From contig NZ_RKQJ01000001.1 in assembly GCF_003814515.1 (NCBI RefSeq), forward strand, positions 372,001-436,000: DNA of 64,000 nt. Reading direction: 5' to 3'. Origin of the DNA: Salinicoccus roseus (GTDB lineage Bacteria; Bacillota; Bacilli; Staphylococcales; Salinicoccaceae). Shown here piece by piece: positions 18,952 through 27,492 of this stretch. The notes beneath the pieces were generated by a model. That model was not told the origin of the DNA. It saw only the letters and a list, made by a program, of their open reading frames with translations, and made no database searches. A program made the position numbers and the translations under genes. Numbering within the stretch: the first letter of the stretch is position 1; every line of letters begins with the position of its first letter.

Positions 18952-19680
18952 ATGAGATATGTATTCATTACAGGCACAACCCGCGGGCTCGGGCACGCAC
19001 TGCTCGATATATTCAGGGAGGACCGCATCATCAGCATTTCCCGTTCGAAAGTTGAAACGGATATTGAACTGTATAGGGAATTCCATGTGGACTTCCTGGA
19101 TGAGCAGGCATTGGAAGAGAAGGTTCCTGAAATATTCAATTCGATCGAGCCGGAAAAAGGAGATGAAATCTACCTGATCAATAATGCCGGCACTGTAAAC
19201 CCGGTCAAATCGATCGCCAACATGGACGCACAGGGCTTTATGGACAACTACAAGATAAATGTCCTCGCCCCCGCCCTTCTCATGAAGGGGTATGTAAATG
19301 CCTTCAGTGACCTGCAGGCGGCGAAGCGCATACTTACGGTTTCCAGCGGTGCCGCACTGAACCCGATGGAAGGATGGGCTGCCTACTGCAGTTCGAAGGC
19401 CGCTGTGAATATGGTGAGCGATGTGCTGCGCCAGGAGATGGACCGCCTCGACTATCCGATCTTTACAGCAACCTACCGTCCAGGGGTCATAGACACGGAC
19501 ATGCAGGGTGAGATCCGTTCTGCTGATCCGGATGATTTCCCCGACCTTGAAACATTCAAAAAATATAAGGAATCCAATCGTCTCTATCCGCCGAAAGTGG
19601 TGGCCTATGTTGCCCAGCGCATCATCACCTCCGACAACTTCGGCTTTTCCGAAAGCTACAGCATCAGCGATTTCCTATAA
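18952..19680 (+). CDS. Short-chain dehydrogenase/reductase (benzil reductase-like)
   Basis: A 242-residue Rossmann-fold oxidoreductase with TGTTRGLG cofactor loop, LINNAG, catalytic Ser in VSSGAA and the YCSSK Tyr/Lys pair. The later RPGVIDTDMQ loop is typical of the benzil/sepiapterin reductase branch (YueD-like). NADPH preference is likely but not provable here. GGAGAG lies 7 nt before the ATG. It is divergent from argG and ends at a shared terminator with glcK. Physiological substrate unknown. Confidence 0.85.
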   Translation: MRYVFITGTTRGLGHALLDIFREDRIISISRSKVETDIELYREFHVDFLDEQALEEKVPEIFNSIEPEKGDEIYLINNAGTVNPVKSIANMDAQGFMDNYKINVLAPALLMKGYVNAFSDLQAAKRILTVSSGAALNPMEGWAAYCSSKAAVNMVSDVLRQEMDRLDYPIFTATYRPGVIDTDMQGEIRSADPDDFPDLETFKKYKESNRLYPPKVVAYVAQRIITSDNFGFSESYSISDFL

Positions 19681-19681
19681 A

Positions 19682-19716
19682 AAGAAGGGAGCACAATTGT
19701 GCTCCCTTTTTAATTA
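19682..19716. terminator. Bidirectional terminator
   Basis: The hairpin AAAGAAGGGAGCACAA / TTGTGCTCCCTTTTT lies between the convergent SDR and glcK genes. Confidence 0.9.
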
Positions 19717-20661
19717 TGTCAGATATTGCTTCACCAGACGCGCCGCACCATAAATACCGGCATCGTTACCGAGTTCCGCCATGACAATTTCGGTGTTCTC
19801 ATATGCAGGCGGGAATGTGATCGGCCTGTAGTGCGCTTCTATCCGTTCCGTCAATATCCGGCCGGCGCGGCTGACCCCTCCGCCGATGATGAAGTATTTG
19901 GGGTTTGTTACAGCAGAGATGTGGCTGAGGGCGATTGCGATATACTGCGCAACTTCATCAATCACCCGGAGACCGAGCGCGTCGCCCTCCTGTGCCGCCT
20001 CCACGATCATTTTGGCCGACACGGTGCCATTTTCGATCGCCATATCGAGACGGGTGCCCTTATGTTCATGATGATAGAACATCGCAAGATTCTTCATTCC
20101 AGTTGCGGAAGCCACCGTCTCCAGGCAGCCTTTTTTTCCGCAGTTGCACTGGAAACGCTGGTCGTAGTCGACCAGCAGGTGGCCGATCTCACCGGCAGCG
20201 CCTCCATGTCCATGGATGAGCAGGCTGTTCGAGACGACGCCTCCACCAACACCGGTACCGAGTGTCACCATGACGACATCCTTGTGCCCCATCCCGGCAC
20301 CTTTGAACTGCTCTCCGAGGGCAGCCACATTTGCATCATTGTCGACGATCGTACTCATGCCGCTCAAAGCCTCGAACTCTGCGGCAATCGGCTTGCGATG
20401 CATCCAGTTCAGGTTTATGGCTCCGTTCAGTATCCCATTATTGAAGTCCACAGGTCCCGGAACACCAAGTCCAACCCCAATGGTATCTTCAGGGCTGTAG
20501 CCTTCCGATTGGAAGGATTGATGGATATTCCCGAGTATCCTGCCACCTTCATCCGAAGTATCCGTTTGAATCTCCCATTTATGCAACAGTTCCAGTTCAG
20601 GTGTGAATACACCCATCTTGCATGTCGTACCTCCAATATCAGTTGCCAATATATGCTTCAT
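19714..20661 (-). CDS. glcK: Glucokinase, ROK family
   Basis: GlcK phosphorylates intracellular glucose with ATP. The protein has DIGGTTCKMG at the N-terminus, LGTGVGGG, GGAAGEIGHL and the ROK zinc motif CNCGKKGCLE. ATG 20661 is preferred over 20667 because AGAGG is 7 nt upstream of it, giving 315 residues. It follows yqgQ by only 2 nt and so belongs to the fthC-gluP-yqgQ-glcK operon. Confidence 0.95.
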   Translation of the reverse strand: MKHILATDIGGTTCKMGVFTPELELLHKWEIQTDTSDEGGRILGNIHQSFQSEGYSPEDTIGVGLGVPGPVDFNNGILNGAINLNWMHRKPIAAEFEALSGMSTIVDNDANVAALGEQFKGAGMGHKDVVMVTLGTGVGGGVVSNSLLIHGHGGAAGEIGHLLVDYDQRFQCNCGKKGCLETVASATGMKNLAMFYHHEHKGTRLDMAIENGTVSAKMIVEAAQEGDALGLRVIDEVAQYIAIALSHISAVTNPKYFIIGGGVSRAGRILTERIEAHYRPITFPPAYENTEIVMAELGNDAGIYGAARLVKQYLT

Positions 20662-20663
20662 GT

Positions 20664-20852
20664 TCATCCCTCTTTCCGTCGTTTCAAAATCAGTACTGCT
20701 TCTATATATTCTTCCTTCGATATGAGTCCATGGCTATACAATTCCTTTATTTCCATCTCCATGAGAGTGAGCATGTTCCCCATATCCTTGTCGTATACAT
20801 AAATGCCGTAACGGAGCAGCAGCTTGTTGATGTATGTCAGATCCTTAGCCAT
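20664..20852 (-). CDS. yqgQ: YqgQ family small protein
   Basis: A 62-residue DUF910/YqgQ protein, MAKDLTYINKLLLRYGIYVYD at the start and KEEYIEAVLILKRRK near the end. It probably folds as a small helical bundle; family function is unknown. ATG 20852 has GAGGAG 7 nt upstream and overlaps the gluP stop in ATGGCTAA. The placement between gluP and glcK is the conserved one. Confidence 0.93.
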   Translation of the reverse strand: MAKDLTYINKLLLRYGIYVYDKDMGNMLTLMEMEIKELYSHGLISKEEYIEAVLILKRRKEG

Positions 20853-22260
20853 TGTCGAACTCCTCGGCAATCTGCTTCAACTGTGGATCGTCTATCGTTT
20901 CCGTATTGAAATTGCCCAAAATACGTGCCATCTCCTCATAATTCCTCTCTTTCCGAAGCTGCATGAGCCTGTGGCGGGCAACCTGCTCTGCATCTGGATC
21001 GAGCTCCCAGCTGATGTCATGGAAATGACGTGCCTGCTCCATATCTCCATGATACTCGGCAATCAGCCCGAGGGCATGATAGGTGGCCGCCGTCTCGTTG
21101 TTCGTCCGTATGGATTGATTGAGGATATCGAGTGCAGCGTCGTATTCCCCCTCATCGATGTACTCCATCGCCTGGGTTGTCAATGGATGAGAGGATTCCT
21201 TCTGATGCATGACCATGAAGGAAAGCACCGATAGGCCGGTGAGCAGCGCAAGTGCTATGATGCGCCATTTGCTGCTGAACCTTTTAGGATGATAGAGCAC
21301 ACCCAGCAATGCACCGAACAGCAGGCCGCCGACATGTGCATAATGATTCACGTTCGATATGAGCTGGGAAAACAGTGAGACCACGATGAAGACGGCGGCA
21401 ATCTGAATCAGCAGCCTTGTGCTCAGACGCCCGTTCACAAGGAGATGGACGACGATTATCGCCAGCAGCCCATAGACTGCACCACTCGCACCGAGTGAAA
21501 TGCCTTCCGTCACGAACATCAGCGAGAACAGGCTGGAGGTGACTCCGGTGATGACATATGCAATCAGCAGCCGCCATCCGCCAAAGATGCTTTCAACGAA
21601 TTTGCCCAGTATATAGAGTGCGAATATATTGAAGAGGAAATGGTCGACAGTGATGTGCAGGAAACTGCTGCTCAGCAGCCGGTAGAAGTCCCCCGCAATC
21701 ACATTGTAATGGCTCAGCGCCATCATATATGTCAGGTTATAGGAGTCCCAAAGATGGATTGCTGCCAGATTGAAGAGGAACACCAGCAGGTTGATGCATA
21801 CAAGCAGGTAGGTCATGGGTGTAAACTTGATCATGAACTTCTCGAATGGATGCCGGCTCATCAGCCTGCGCTGGTAATATCCTGCATCTTTCGGCTTCTT
21901 ATACTGGAGGTCCATCCTGAAGAAGGGATTGTTTACGATGGACTTTGCATCCGTAATCCCCTTCTGTATGATCTTCGTACCGCCCTGCCTGTACTTCTTC
22001 ACATGCTTTTCTTCAGCCATGTGGTAGCTTTCAATCAATGAAATATCCATGTCCTTTGAGAAAAGATGGTTCATATTCTCGAGGTAGTACATTTCCTCAT
22101 CCAGCTCCTCTTCAGCGATATAGACGCTGGAGAGGCACATGAGTGCCCTTTTCTTGGAATCCTTCAGCCATATGGCATCGCGGGAATTGTCATACCTGAA
22201 GAAAGAATAACCTGTATAGCGTGAAACTTCGTAGGCGATATGCCATATATTATGCATCAT
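20845..22260 (-). CDS. gluP: Rhomboid family intramembrane serine protease with TPR tail
   Basis: A 471-residue membrane protease of the GluP/YqgP type. About 170 N-terminal cytoplasmic residues precede six or seven membrane helices. The catalytic Ser lies in ISLGASGAVYG and the His in NHYAHVGGLLFG. The C-terminal part has TPR-like repeats (TYHALGLIAEYHGDMEQA). In Bacillus this protein cleaves membrane substrates including a magnesium transporter; the substrate here is unknown. Two ATGs (22260, 22257) follow GAGGGAG inside fthC. Confidence 0.95.
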   Translation of the reverse strand: MMHNIWHIAYEVSRYTGYSFFRYDNSRDAIWLKDSKKRALMCLSSVYIAEEELDEEMYYLENMNHLFSKDMDISLIESYHMAEEKHVKKYRQGGTKIIQKGITDAKSIVNNPFFRMDLQYKKPKDAGYYQRRLMSRHPFEKFMIKFTPMTYLLVCINLLVFLFNLAAIHLWDSYNLTYMMALSHYNVIAGDFYRLLSSSFLHITVDHFLFNIFALYILGKFVESIFGGWRLLIAYVITGVTSSLFSLMFVTEGISLGASGAVYGLLAIIVVHLLVNGRLSTRLLIQIAAVFIVVSLFSQLISNVNHYAHVGGLLFGALLGVLYHPKRFSSKWRIIALALLTGLSVLSFMVMHQKESSHPLTTQAMEYIDEGEYDAALDILNQSIRTNNETAATYHALGLIAEYHGDMEQARHFHDISWELDPDAEQVARHRLMQLRKERNYEEMARILGNFNTETIDDPQLKQIAEEFDNG

Positions 22261-22822
22261 TCTCCCTCTTCGCTTCTGCGTCGATGATCCGCTCCGGTGT
22301 GATCAGGAGGTCCACAGGTATGTCGTGGTGCTCCACAACTACTTCACCGAGCTGCTCCTCGAACAGCAGGGAAACTTTCAGTCCATCATAGTGGCTCAGG
22401 AACCTGTCATAGAAGCCGCCGCCATATCCGATGCGGTAGCCCTCTTCAGAATAGATCAACCCTGGTACGACGATGAGATCGGGACTGTTGTTTACATCTT
22501 CCGTATTTTCGGGAACACGCAGGTTCTTCTCATCCTTCGTGACTTTATCGAATGAGGTGAACCTGCAGAAGTTCAACTGCTTGCTGCTGTATTCGCATAC
22601 GGGCGTATATACCAGCTTCCCTTGTCTTACGAGGTGGCTGATGATGTCATCCGTATCCATTTCGTGCGGCATGGCCAGGACGATGCCGACCGACCCGATA
22701 TCATGCTTCTCTATATAATCGAGCAGCCTTGATTTGAGTGTCTCTTCATTTTCCTTCTTATATTGCTCATCCATGGAAGAGAGCGTGGATATCATTTCCT
22801 TGCGCAGAGTTTTTTTGCTCAT
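22250..22822 (-). CDS. fthC: 5-formyltetrahydrofolate cyclo-ligase
   Basis: The enzyme converts 5-formyl-THF to 5,10-methenyl-THF with ATP. From ATG 22822 the protein is 190 residues, starting MSKKTLRKEMI, with the C-terminal signature IGYGGGFYDRFL. The longer frame starting at 22882 has no family-like N-terminus. The ribosome site is weak (GGGGC). It heads the operon with gluP, yqgQ and glcK, overlapping gluP by 11 nt. A TATAAT box at about 22865 probably serves it. Confidence 0.93.
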   Translation of the reverse strand: MSKKTLRKEMISTLSSMDEQYKKENEETLKSRLLDYIEKHDIGSVGIVLAMPHEMDTDDIISHLVRQGKLVYTPVCEYSSKQLNFCRFTSFDKVTKDEKNLRVPENTEDVNNSPDLIVVPGLIYSEEGYRIGYGGGFYDRFLSHYDGLKVSLLFEEQLGEVVVEHHDIPVDLLITPERIIDAEAKRENDA

Positions 22823-22920
22823 TTTAATGCCCCATTTCTTATGTAGTAGTTGACATATCATATCCATTATAATCTTCATCACAGCAAAGAAAAAGCCATA
22901 GCCTGAAATTAGCGTACAGA

Positions 22921-22948
22921 AAAAAGATCCTGGAGTATTCCAGGATCT
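22921..22948 (-). terminator. Terminator after phoU
   Basis: AGATCCTGG and CCAGGATCT form a hairpin followed by six T on the minus strand, starting at the phoU stop. Confidence 0.92.
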
Positions 22949-23600
22949 AGTTCATCTGTTTTCTGCTTTCGTGTTTGTCCCCCGTAAGTACATAGAAGAC
23001 ATGTTCCGCCATATTCTTTATATGATCCCCGATCCGTTCAAGGTATTTCGCACACAATTGGCTCTGCCCTGTCAAAAAGGCATCGGTCTCTTCAAAAATA
23101 TCCGATGTGGTGATCTGGACGAAGAGTGCATCGATGTCCTCATCCCGAGTGATGATTTCTGTACACAGGTCGACATCGCTGGTGTCATATGCAGTCTTTA
23201 CATCGGCCAGCATCAGCAGTGCAAGGCGCTCCATCGTGGACAAGCGCAGCAAAAGCCTTTCATTGGTGATGCGCACCCGCTTCCGCACCTCTCCCAGATT
23301 GCTGATGTTATCGCTGATGCGTTCGAGGTCATCGGCCACTTTGATGCTCGAAATGATGAGTCTGAGGTCTGTGGCTACAGGCTGCTGGGTCGTTATCAGG
23401 TTGATTGCCTGTGTATTGATCTCTTCTTCCAGCCTGTTGATCCTGAGATCGTCAGCAACCAACCGCCGCGCATCATCAGTGTTATCGCCTGAAAGTATGG
23501 AGGTGCTCCCTTTCAGACGGTCATAGCACTCATATCCCAGCGAGTTGACATTGTCATACAGCCTCCGCATTTCATCGGAGAATTTTCCGCGGTATGTCAT
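22947..23600 (-). CDS. phoU: Phosphate signalling and transport regulator PhoU
   Basis: A 217-residue all-helical protein made of two PhoU repeats; the acidic metal-binding motifs ERISDN and ERIGDHIKNMAEH of each repeat are visible. It restrains the Pst transporter and passes phosphate status to the PhoR kinase. It starts MTYRGKFSDEMRRLYD, 2 nt after pstB, and closes the pst operon before a strong terminator. Confidence 0.96.
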   Translation of the reverse strand: MTYRGKFSDEMRRLYDNVNSLGYECYDRLKGSTSILSGDNTDDARRLVADDLRINRLEEEINTQAINLITTQQPVATDLRLIISSIKVADDLERISDNISNLGEVRKRVRITNERLLLRLSTMERLALLMLADVKTAYDTSDVDLCTEIITRDEDIDALFVQITTSDIFEETDAFLTGQSQLCAKYLERIGDHIKNMAEHVFYVLTGDKHESRKQMN

Positions 23601-23602
23601 AC

Positions 23603-24454
23603 TTACCCGAACCTGCCTGAAACATAGTCTTCCGTGCGCTGGTCCTTCGGTTTCTCGAAGATGACATTTGTTCTGTCGTATTCGATGACGTGGCCCTGAT
23701 AGAAGAATGCAGTGCGATCTGAAATCCTCGCGGCCTGCTGCATATTGTGCGTGACGATGATGATGCTGTAGTCCTTCTTCAGCTCCTGCATCAGATCTTC
23801 GATTTTGGTTGTGGAAATCGGGTCGAGGGCGCTTGTCGGTTCATCCATCAGTATGACATCCGGTTCAATCGCCAGTGCGCGGGCAATGCAGATCCTCTGC
23901 TGCTGACCGCCGGAAAGTCCATAGGCGTTATCACCCAGCCTGTCCTTCACTTCATCCCAGATGGCTGCGCCCTTCAGGCTTTTCTCCACCACCTGATCCA
24001 GCACCTTTTTATTGCGTATGCCGTGCACCCGTGCACCGTAGGCGACATTGTCGTAGATGGATTTCGGGAATGGATTCGGCTTCTGGAAGACCATGCCCAC
24101 TTTTGTGCGCAGTTCCTCCACAGTCAGCGACTTGTCGAAGATGCTCTGATCCCTGTAGAGGATGTCCCCTTCCGTCCGGACGATGGGTACGAGTTCCGCC
24201 ATGCGGTTCAGGGCTTTTATGAAAGTGGATTTCCCACAGCCGGAAGGCCCGATGATTGCGGAGATTTCGTTCCTGTTGAAGTCAAGGTCGATATTCTGCA
24301 GGGCATGGTTGTCCCCATACCACAGGTTGAAGTCCTTCGCCTGGAATACAGGCTGGGACTGCTGCACCGTCTCGATGTCCGCCGGATGTTCCCGGGTTGC
24401 CGTGTCATTTATTATTTTCATGTCTTTTTCCTCTTTTACTTTTGTCAAAGTCAT
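23603..24454 (-). CDS. pstB: Phosphate ABC transporter ATP-binding protein
   Basis: A 283-residue ATPase of the high-affinity phosphate importer. Walker [12 protein letters not shown], signature LSGGQQQR and Walker [13 protein letters not shown] are complete. An N-terminal extension of about 35 polar residues precedes the core, as in staphylococcal PstB. The start at 24454 has GGAGG 7 nt upstream; an alternative ATG at 24421 also has a site. Fourth gene of pstSCAB-phoU. Confidence 0.97.
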   Translation of the reverse strand: MTLTKVKEEKDMKIINDTATREHPADIETVQQSQPVFQAKDFNLWYGDNHALQNIDLDFNRNEISAIIGPSGCGKSTFIKALNRMAELVPIVRTEGDILYRDQSIFDKSLTVEELRTKVGMVFQKPNPFPKSIYDNVAYGARVHGIRNKKVLDQVVEKSLKGAAIWDEVKDRLGDNAYGLSGGQQQRICIARALAIEPDVILMDEPTSALDPISTTKIEDLMQELKKDYSIIIVTHNMQQAARISDRTAFFYQGHVIEYDRTNVIFEKPKDQRTEDYVSGRFG

Positions 24455-24469
24455 ATTAAAGCCTCCAGA

Positions 24470-25348
24470 TTAAAAACGCTTAGAGTATTTATTCCTTATA
24501 TATATTGCTACGGAGTTCATCAGGAAAAGGATGAACAGAAGCACGAGTATCGCTGCCGCTGTAATGGACTGGAATTCCGGATTCGGCATTTTGACCCATG
24601 AGAATATCTGCATCGGCAGGGCTGAGAATGTATCGAATACGCCTGTCGGTGTGAACAGCAGGATCGTCGGTATGCCGATGACGACGAGCGGCGCCGTCTC
24701 TCCTATGGCACGGGAGAGTGCCAAAATGATTCCAGTGATGATCCCCGGCAATGAGGCGGGGAGGATGATCCGGGTGATCGTCTGCCATTTTGTTGCCCCC
24801 ATGCCGATGGATGCTTCACGGATGGAGGAGGGTACCGACCGGATGGCCTCCTGGGAAGCCACAACGATTACAGGCAGGATCATGAGCGACATCGTCAGTG
24901 CCGCAGCAAGGACGGAATTTCCGAGTCCGGCCATTCTGACGAACAGCGTAAGGCCGAGCAGACCGAACACGACTGAAGGAACGCCCGCAAGATTGGAGAT
25001 GTTTATCTTTATGAAGTCTGTAAGCTTATTTTTTGGAGCATATTCCTCCAGATATAGGGCTGTACCTACAGACAGGATGATTGCGATGGGTGCTGTAGTT
25101 GCCATCAGCCACAAAGTACCGATCAGGGCACCTCTGATGCCTGCGTTTTCAGGGCGGCTCGAGCTGAAATTCGTGAAGAAGTCGGTCGTCAAGTAGCTCC
25201 AGCCATCGATGATCGTGTCGATCAGCAGGGTTGCCAGGACGACCAGTCCAACGAGGGTGCACAGAAGAAAGATGTACTTCAGCACCTTGTTGAGCAGAAG
25301 CCGTCCATTCAGTTTCTTTCCTATCGTCTTTTTATCAATCAGTTCCAT
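24470..25348 (-). CDS. pstA: Phosphate ABC transporter permease PstA
   Basis: A 292-residue inner-membrane permease with six hydrophobic helices and the EAA-like loop SSIREASIGMGATKWQTI. ATG 25348 is chosen because GGGAGG lies 9 nt before it; it is 1 nt past the pstC stop. Forms the transmembrane channel with PstC. Confidence 0.95.
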   Translation of the reverse strand: MELIDKKTIGKKLNGRLLLNKVLKYIFLLCTLVGLVVLATLLIDTIIDGWSYLTTDFFTNFSSSRPENAGIRGALIGTLWLMATTAPIAIILSVGTALYLEEYAPKNKLTDFIKINISNLAGVPSVVFGLLGLTLFVRMAGLGNSVLAAALTMSLMILPVIVVASQEAIRSVPSSIREASIGMGATKWQTITRIILPASLPGIITGIILALSRAIGETAPLVVIGIPTILLFTPTGVFDTFSALPMQIFSWVKMPNPEFQSITAAAILVLLFILFLMNSVAIYIRNKYSKRF

Positions 25349-25349
25349 C

Positions 25350-26276
25350 TTAATATTCCTCCCTGAACTTCCGTGAGAACCATTGTGCAATCACGTTCAT
25401 CAGCAGTGTGAAGACGAACAGCGTCATGCCGACGGCATAGAGGCTGAAGTAGACGTCACTGCCATAGGTCGCGTCGCCAGACGCCACTTGGACGATGAAG
25501 CCCGTCATCGTCTGGAGGGACTCCATGATGTTCAGGCTTGCATTTGGTGTACTCCCTGCAGCAATGGAAACGATCATCGTCTCGCCGATTGCCCGGGATA
25601 CTGCAAGAACGATCGAGGCCATGATGCCAGAAACCGCAGCAGGCAGGACGACCTTGAATACCATCTCAAGCCTTGTCGAGCCGAGGCCAAGCGCCCCTTC
25701 ACGCATGGTATTCGGAACGGAACTCATCGCATCCTCACTCAGGCTTGCGATCATCGGGATGATCATCACGCCGACGACAAGCCCTGGACTGATCGCGTTG
25801 AAAAGGTTGACTTCAGGCCAGATGCCCCTGATCAGAGGCGTGACGAAAGTCAATGCGAAGAACCCATAGACGACAGTCGGTATGCCGGCAAGGATTTCGA
25901 GTATCGGTTTGATTGTACGGCGCACCCGGTCGCTTGCATATTCACTCAGGTAGATTGCGGCTCCGAGTCCGATCGGCACTGCAAATGCGACTGCAATCAC
26001 AGTGATCTTCATTGTTCCCATGATCAGGGCAAAAATACCCCACTCAGGGTCAGAGCTGAAAGCAGACCACTCGGTGGAAGTCAGGAATTCCACTGGGGAG
26101 ACCCGGGTGAAGAACATTACCGTCTCGGACAGCAAGGTGACAAGGATGCCTATGGTCGTCAGTACGGACACCGATGTAATGAGGAGCAGGATGACCGGCA
26201 CTGCCTTCTCTATGAAGACCGTACTCCGTCTGCCCTTTTTGTTGTCTATCATTTCACGAATATTATAATCACTCAT
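25350..26276 (-). CDS. pstC: Phosphate ABC transporter permease PstC
   Basis: A 308-residue permease with six hydrophobic helices and the coupling loop NTMREGALGLGSTRLEMV. GAGG stands 6 nt before the ATG. It follows pstS after a 72-nt gap containing a stem-loop, and is directly followed by pstA. Confidence 0.95.
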   Translation of the reverse strand: MSDYNIREMIDNKKGRRSTVFIEKAVPVILLLITSVSVLTTIGILVTLLSETVMFFTRVSPVEFLTSTEWSAFSSDPEWGIFALIMGTMKITVIAVAFAVPIGLGAAIYLSEYASDRVRRTIKPILEILAGIPTVVYGFFALTFVTPLIRGIWPEVNLFNAISPGLVVGVMIIPMIASLSEDAMSSVPNTMREGALGLGSTRLEMVFKVVLPAAVSGIMASIVLAVSRAIGETMIVSIAAGSTPNASLNIMESLQTMTGFIVQVASGDATYGSDVYFSLYAVGMTLFVFTLLMNVIAQWFSRKFREEY

Positions 26277-26302
26277 AATGAACCTCGTTTCAAAATACTT
26301 TA

Positions 26303-26331
26303 AACTGGACGGGAAGGCCCCGTCCAGTTCC
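26303..26331 (-). terminator. Intercistronic stem-loop between pstS and pstC
   Basis: ACTGGACGGG and CCCGTCCAGT form a strong stem with a five-base loop. The following sequence is only moderately T-rich. It may partly terminate transcription or protect the pstS message, giving more binding protein than permease. Confidence 0.7.
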
Positions 26332-26348
26332 TTTTATTGGTCAAGTGC

Positions 26349-27341
26349 CTACTTGAACGCTTCGAGCTTGTCCTTCTGTTCCTGCATCTCGTCTTCAGTC
26401 AGCGGAACATATCCAGCCTCTTCTGCTGCAGATGAAGCATTGTTGAGGGTGAATTCCATGAACTGCATGAATGACTCGTTATTTTCAAGGGATTCATTCT
26501 TGGCGTATACGAACAGTGGACGTGCTAACGGATACTCATAGCTCATGACAGTCTCTTCAGTGACTTCAACAGGCTCTTCACTTTCAGGACCTTGAAGTGG
26601 AACACCTTTCAGATTTTCCTGGTTCACCATGTAGTAGTTATATCCGAAGAATCCAATCGCACCTTCGCTGCTTGCCACGGATTGGGAGATGACGTTCGTG
26701 TCCTGGTTCAATTCAGCTGTGATATCGCCATCTTCCATGACCGCTTCCTTGAAGAAGTCGTGTGTGCCGTGTGACTGATCCGGCGCGTAAGCTGTGATTT
26801 CCTCATCAGGGAATTCATCACGGACATCGCTCCAAGTTTCAGCTTCGCCGCTGTAGATCGTCTTCAGCTCTTCGAAAGTCAGGTAGTCGACGAAATCATT
26901 CTCCGTATTGACTGCAACCGTCAGGCCGTCGTTCGCAACTTTGAATTCAGTGAAGTCGATGCCTGCTTCTTCCAGTGCAGAAACTTCTTCTTCCTTGATT
27001 TCACGGGAGGCGTTCTGGAAATCCGTCTCGCCAGCTACGAATTTCTCGAAGCCTCCGCCTGTACCGGATACGCCGATGGAAACCTGAACTTCCGGATACT
27101 CGGCATTGAAATCTTCATTTATCAGTTCGAGGATTGGTGCAACTGTGGATGATCCGTCACCAGTAACGCTGCCTGACAGGGAGCCACCCTCTTCCGCATT
27201 CGCTTCAGATCCTTCCGTCGCTTCTCCGTTGCTGCCCTCTGTACTTTCTTCAGATGGATCACTTGCATTGCCGCCTCCGCATGCTGCCAGAATGAATACC
27301 AGGCTCATCAGCAATGCAGCCATAAAGATACTCTTTTTCAT
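26349..27341 (-). CDS. pstS: Phosphate-binding lipoprotein PstS
   Basis: The 330-residue substrate-binding protein captures phosphate outside the membrane. Its signal peptide ends in the lipobox LAAC with Cys21. An acidic linker rich in Glu, Ser and Gly (residues 24-55) precedes the fold. Phosphate contacts DGSSTVAP, SGTGGGFEKF and DFQNASREI are recognisable. GGAGG precedes the ATG. The long acidic linker suggests adaptation to salt. Confidence 0.97.
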   Translation of the reverse strand: MKKSIFMAALLMSLVFILAACGGGNASDPSEESTEGSNGEATEGSEANAEEGGSLSGSVTGDGSSTVAPILELINEDFNAEYPEVQVSIGVSGTGGGFEKFVAGETDFQNASREIKEEEVSALEEAGIDFTEFKVANDGLTVAVNTENDFVDYLTFEELKTIYSGEAETWSDVRDEFPDEEITAYAPDQSHGTHDFFKEAVMEDGDITAELNQDTNVISQSVASSEGAIGFFGYNYYMVNQENLKGVPLQGPESEEPVEVTEETVMSYEYPLARPLFVYAKNESLENNESFMQFMEFTLNNASSAAEEAGYVPLTEDEMQEQKDKLEAFK

Positions 27342-27404
27342 TACCCGAACTCCTCCAATAAATTAAGTGTTGTATTTCCTACAAGCACTACTCTACCGAA
27401 TGAA

Positions 27405-27443
27405 TGTAAATTTGGAATGAATGGTTTGTAAAGATTGTGTAAA
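27405..27443 (-). promoter_or_regulatory. Pho box upstream of pstS (four 11-bp repeats)
   Basis: On the minus strand hexamers start every 11 bases: TTTACA (27438-27443), TTTACA (27427-27432), TTCATT (27416-27421) and TTTACA (27405-27410). This is the layout of PhoP boxes in Bacillus (TT[A/T/C]ACA with 5-nt spacers). It implies induction of pst under phosphate limitation. Confidence 0.88.
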
Positions 27444-27452
27444 TATAAAAAA

Positions 27453-27491
27453 ACACCACCGGTGACGGGGTTCCGTCACCGGTGGTGTCAT
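27453..27491 (-). terminator. Terminator after the PBP gene
   Basis: A 16-bp GC-rich stem (GACACCACCGGTGACGG with its complement) and a T7 run isolate the PBP gene from the Pho-controlled pst operon. Confidence 0.95.
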
Positions 27492-27492
27492 T

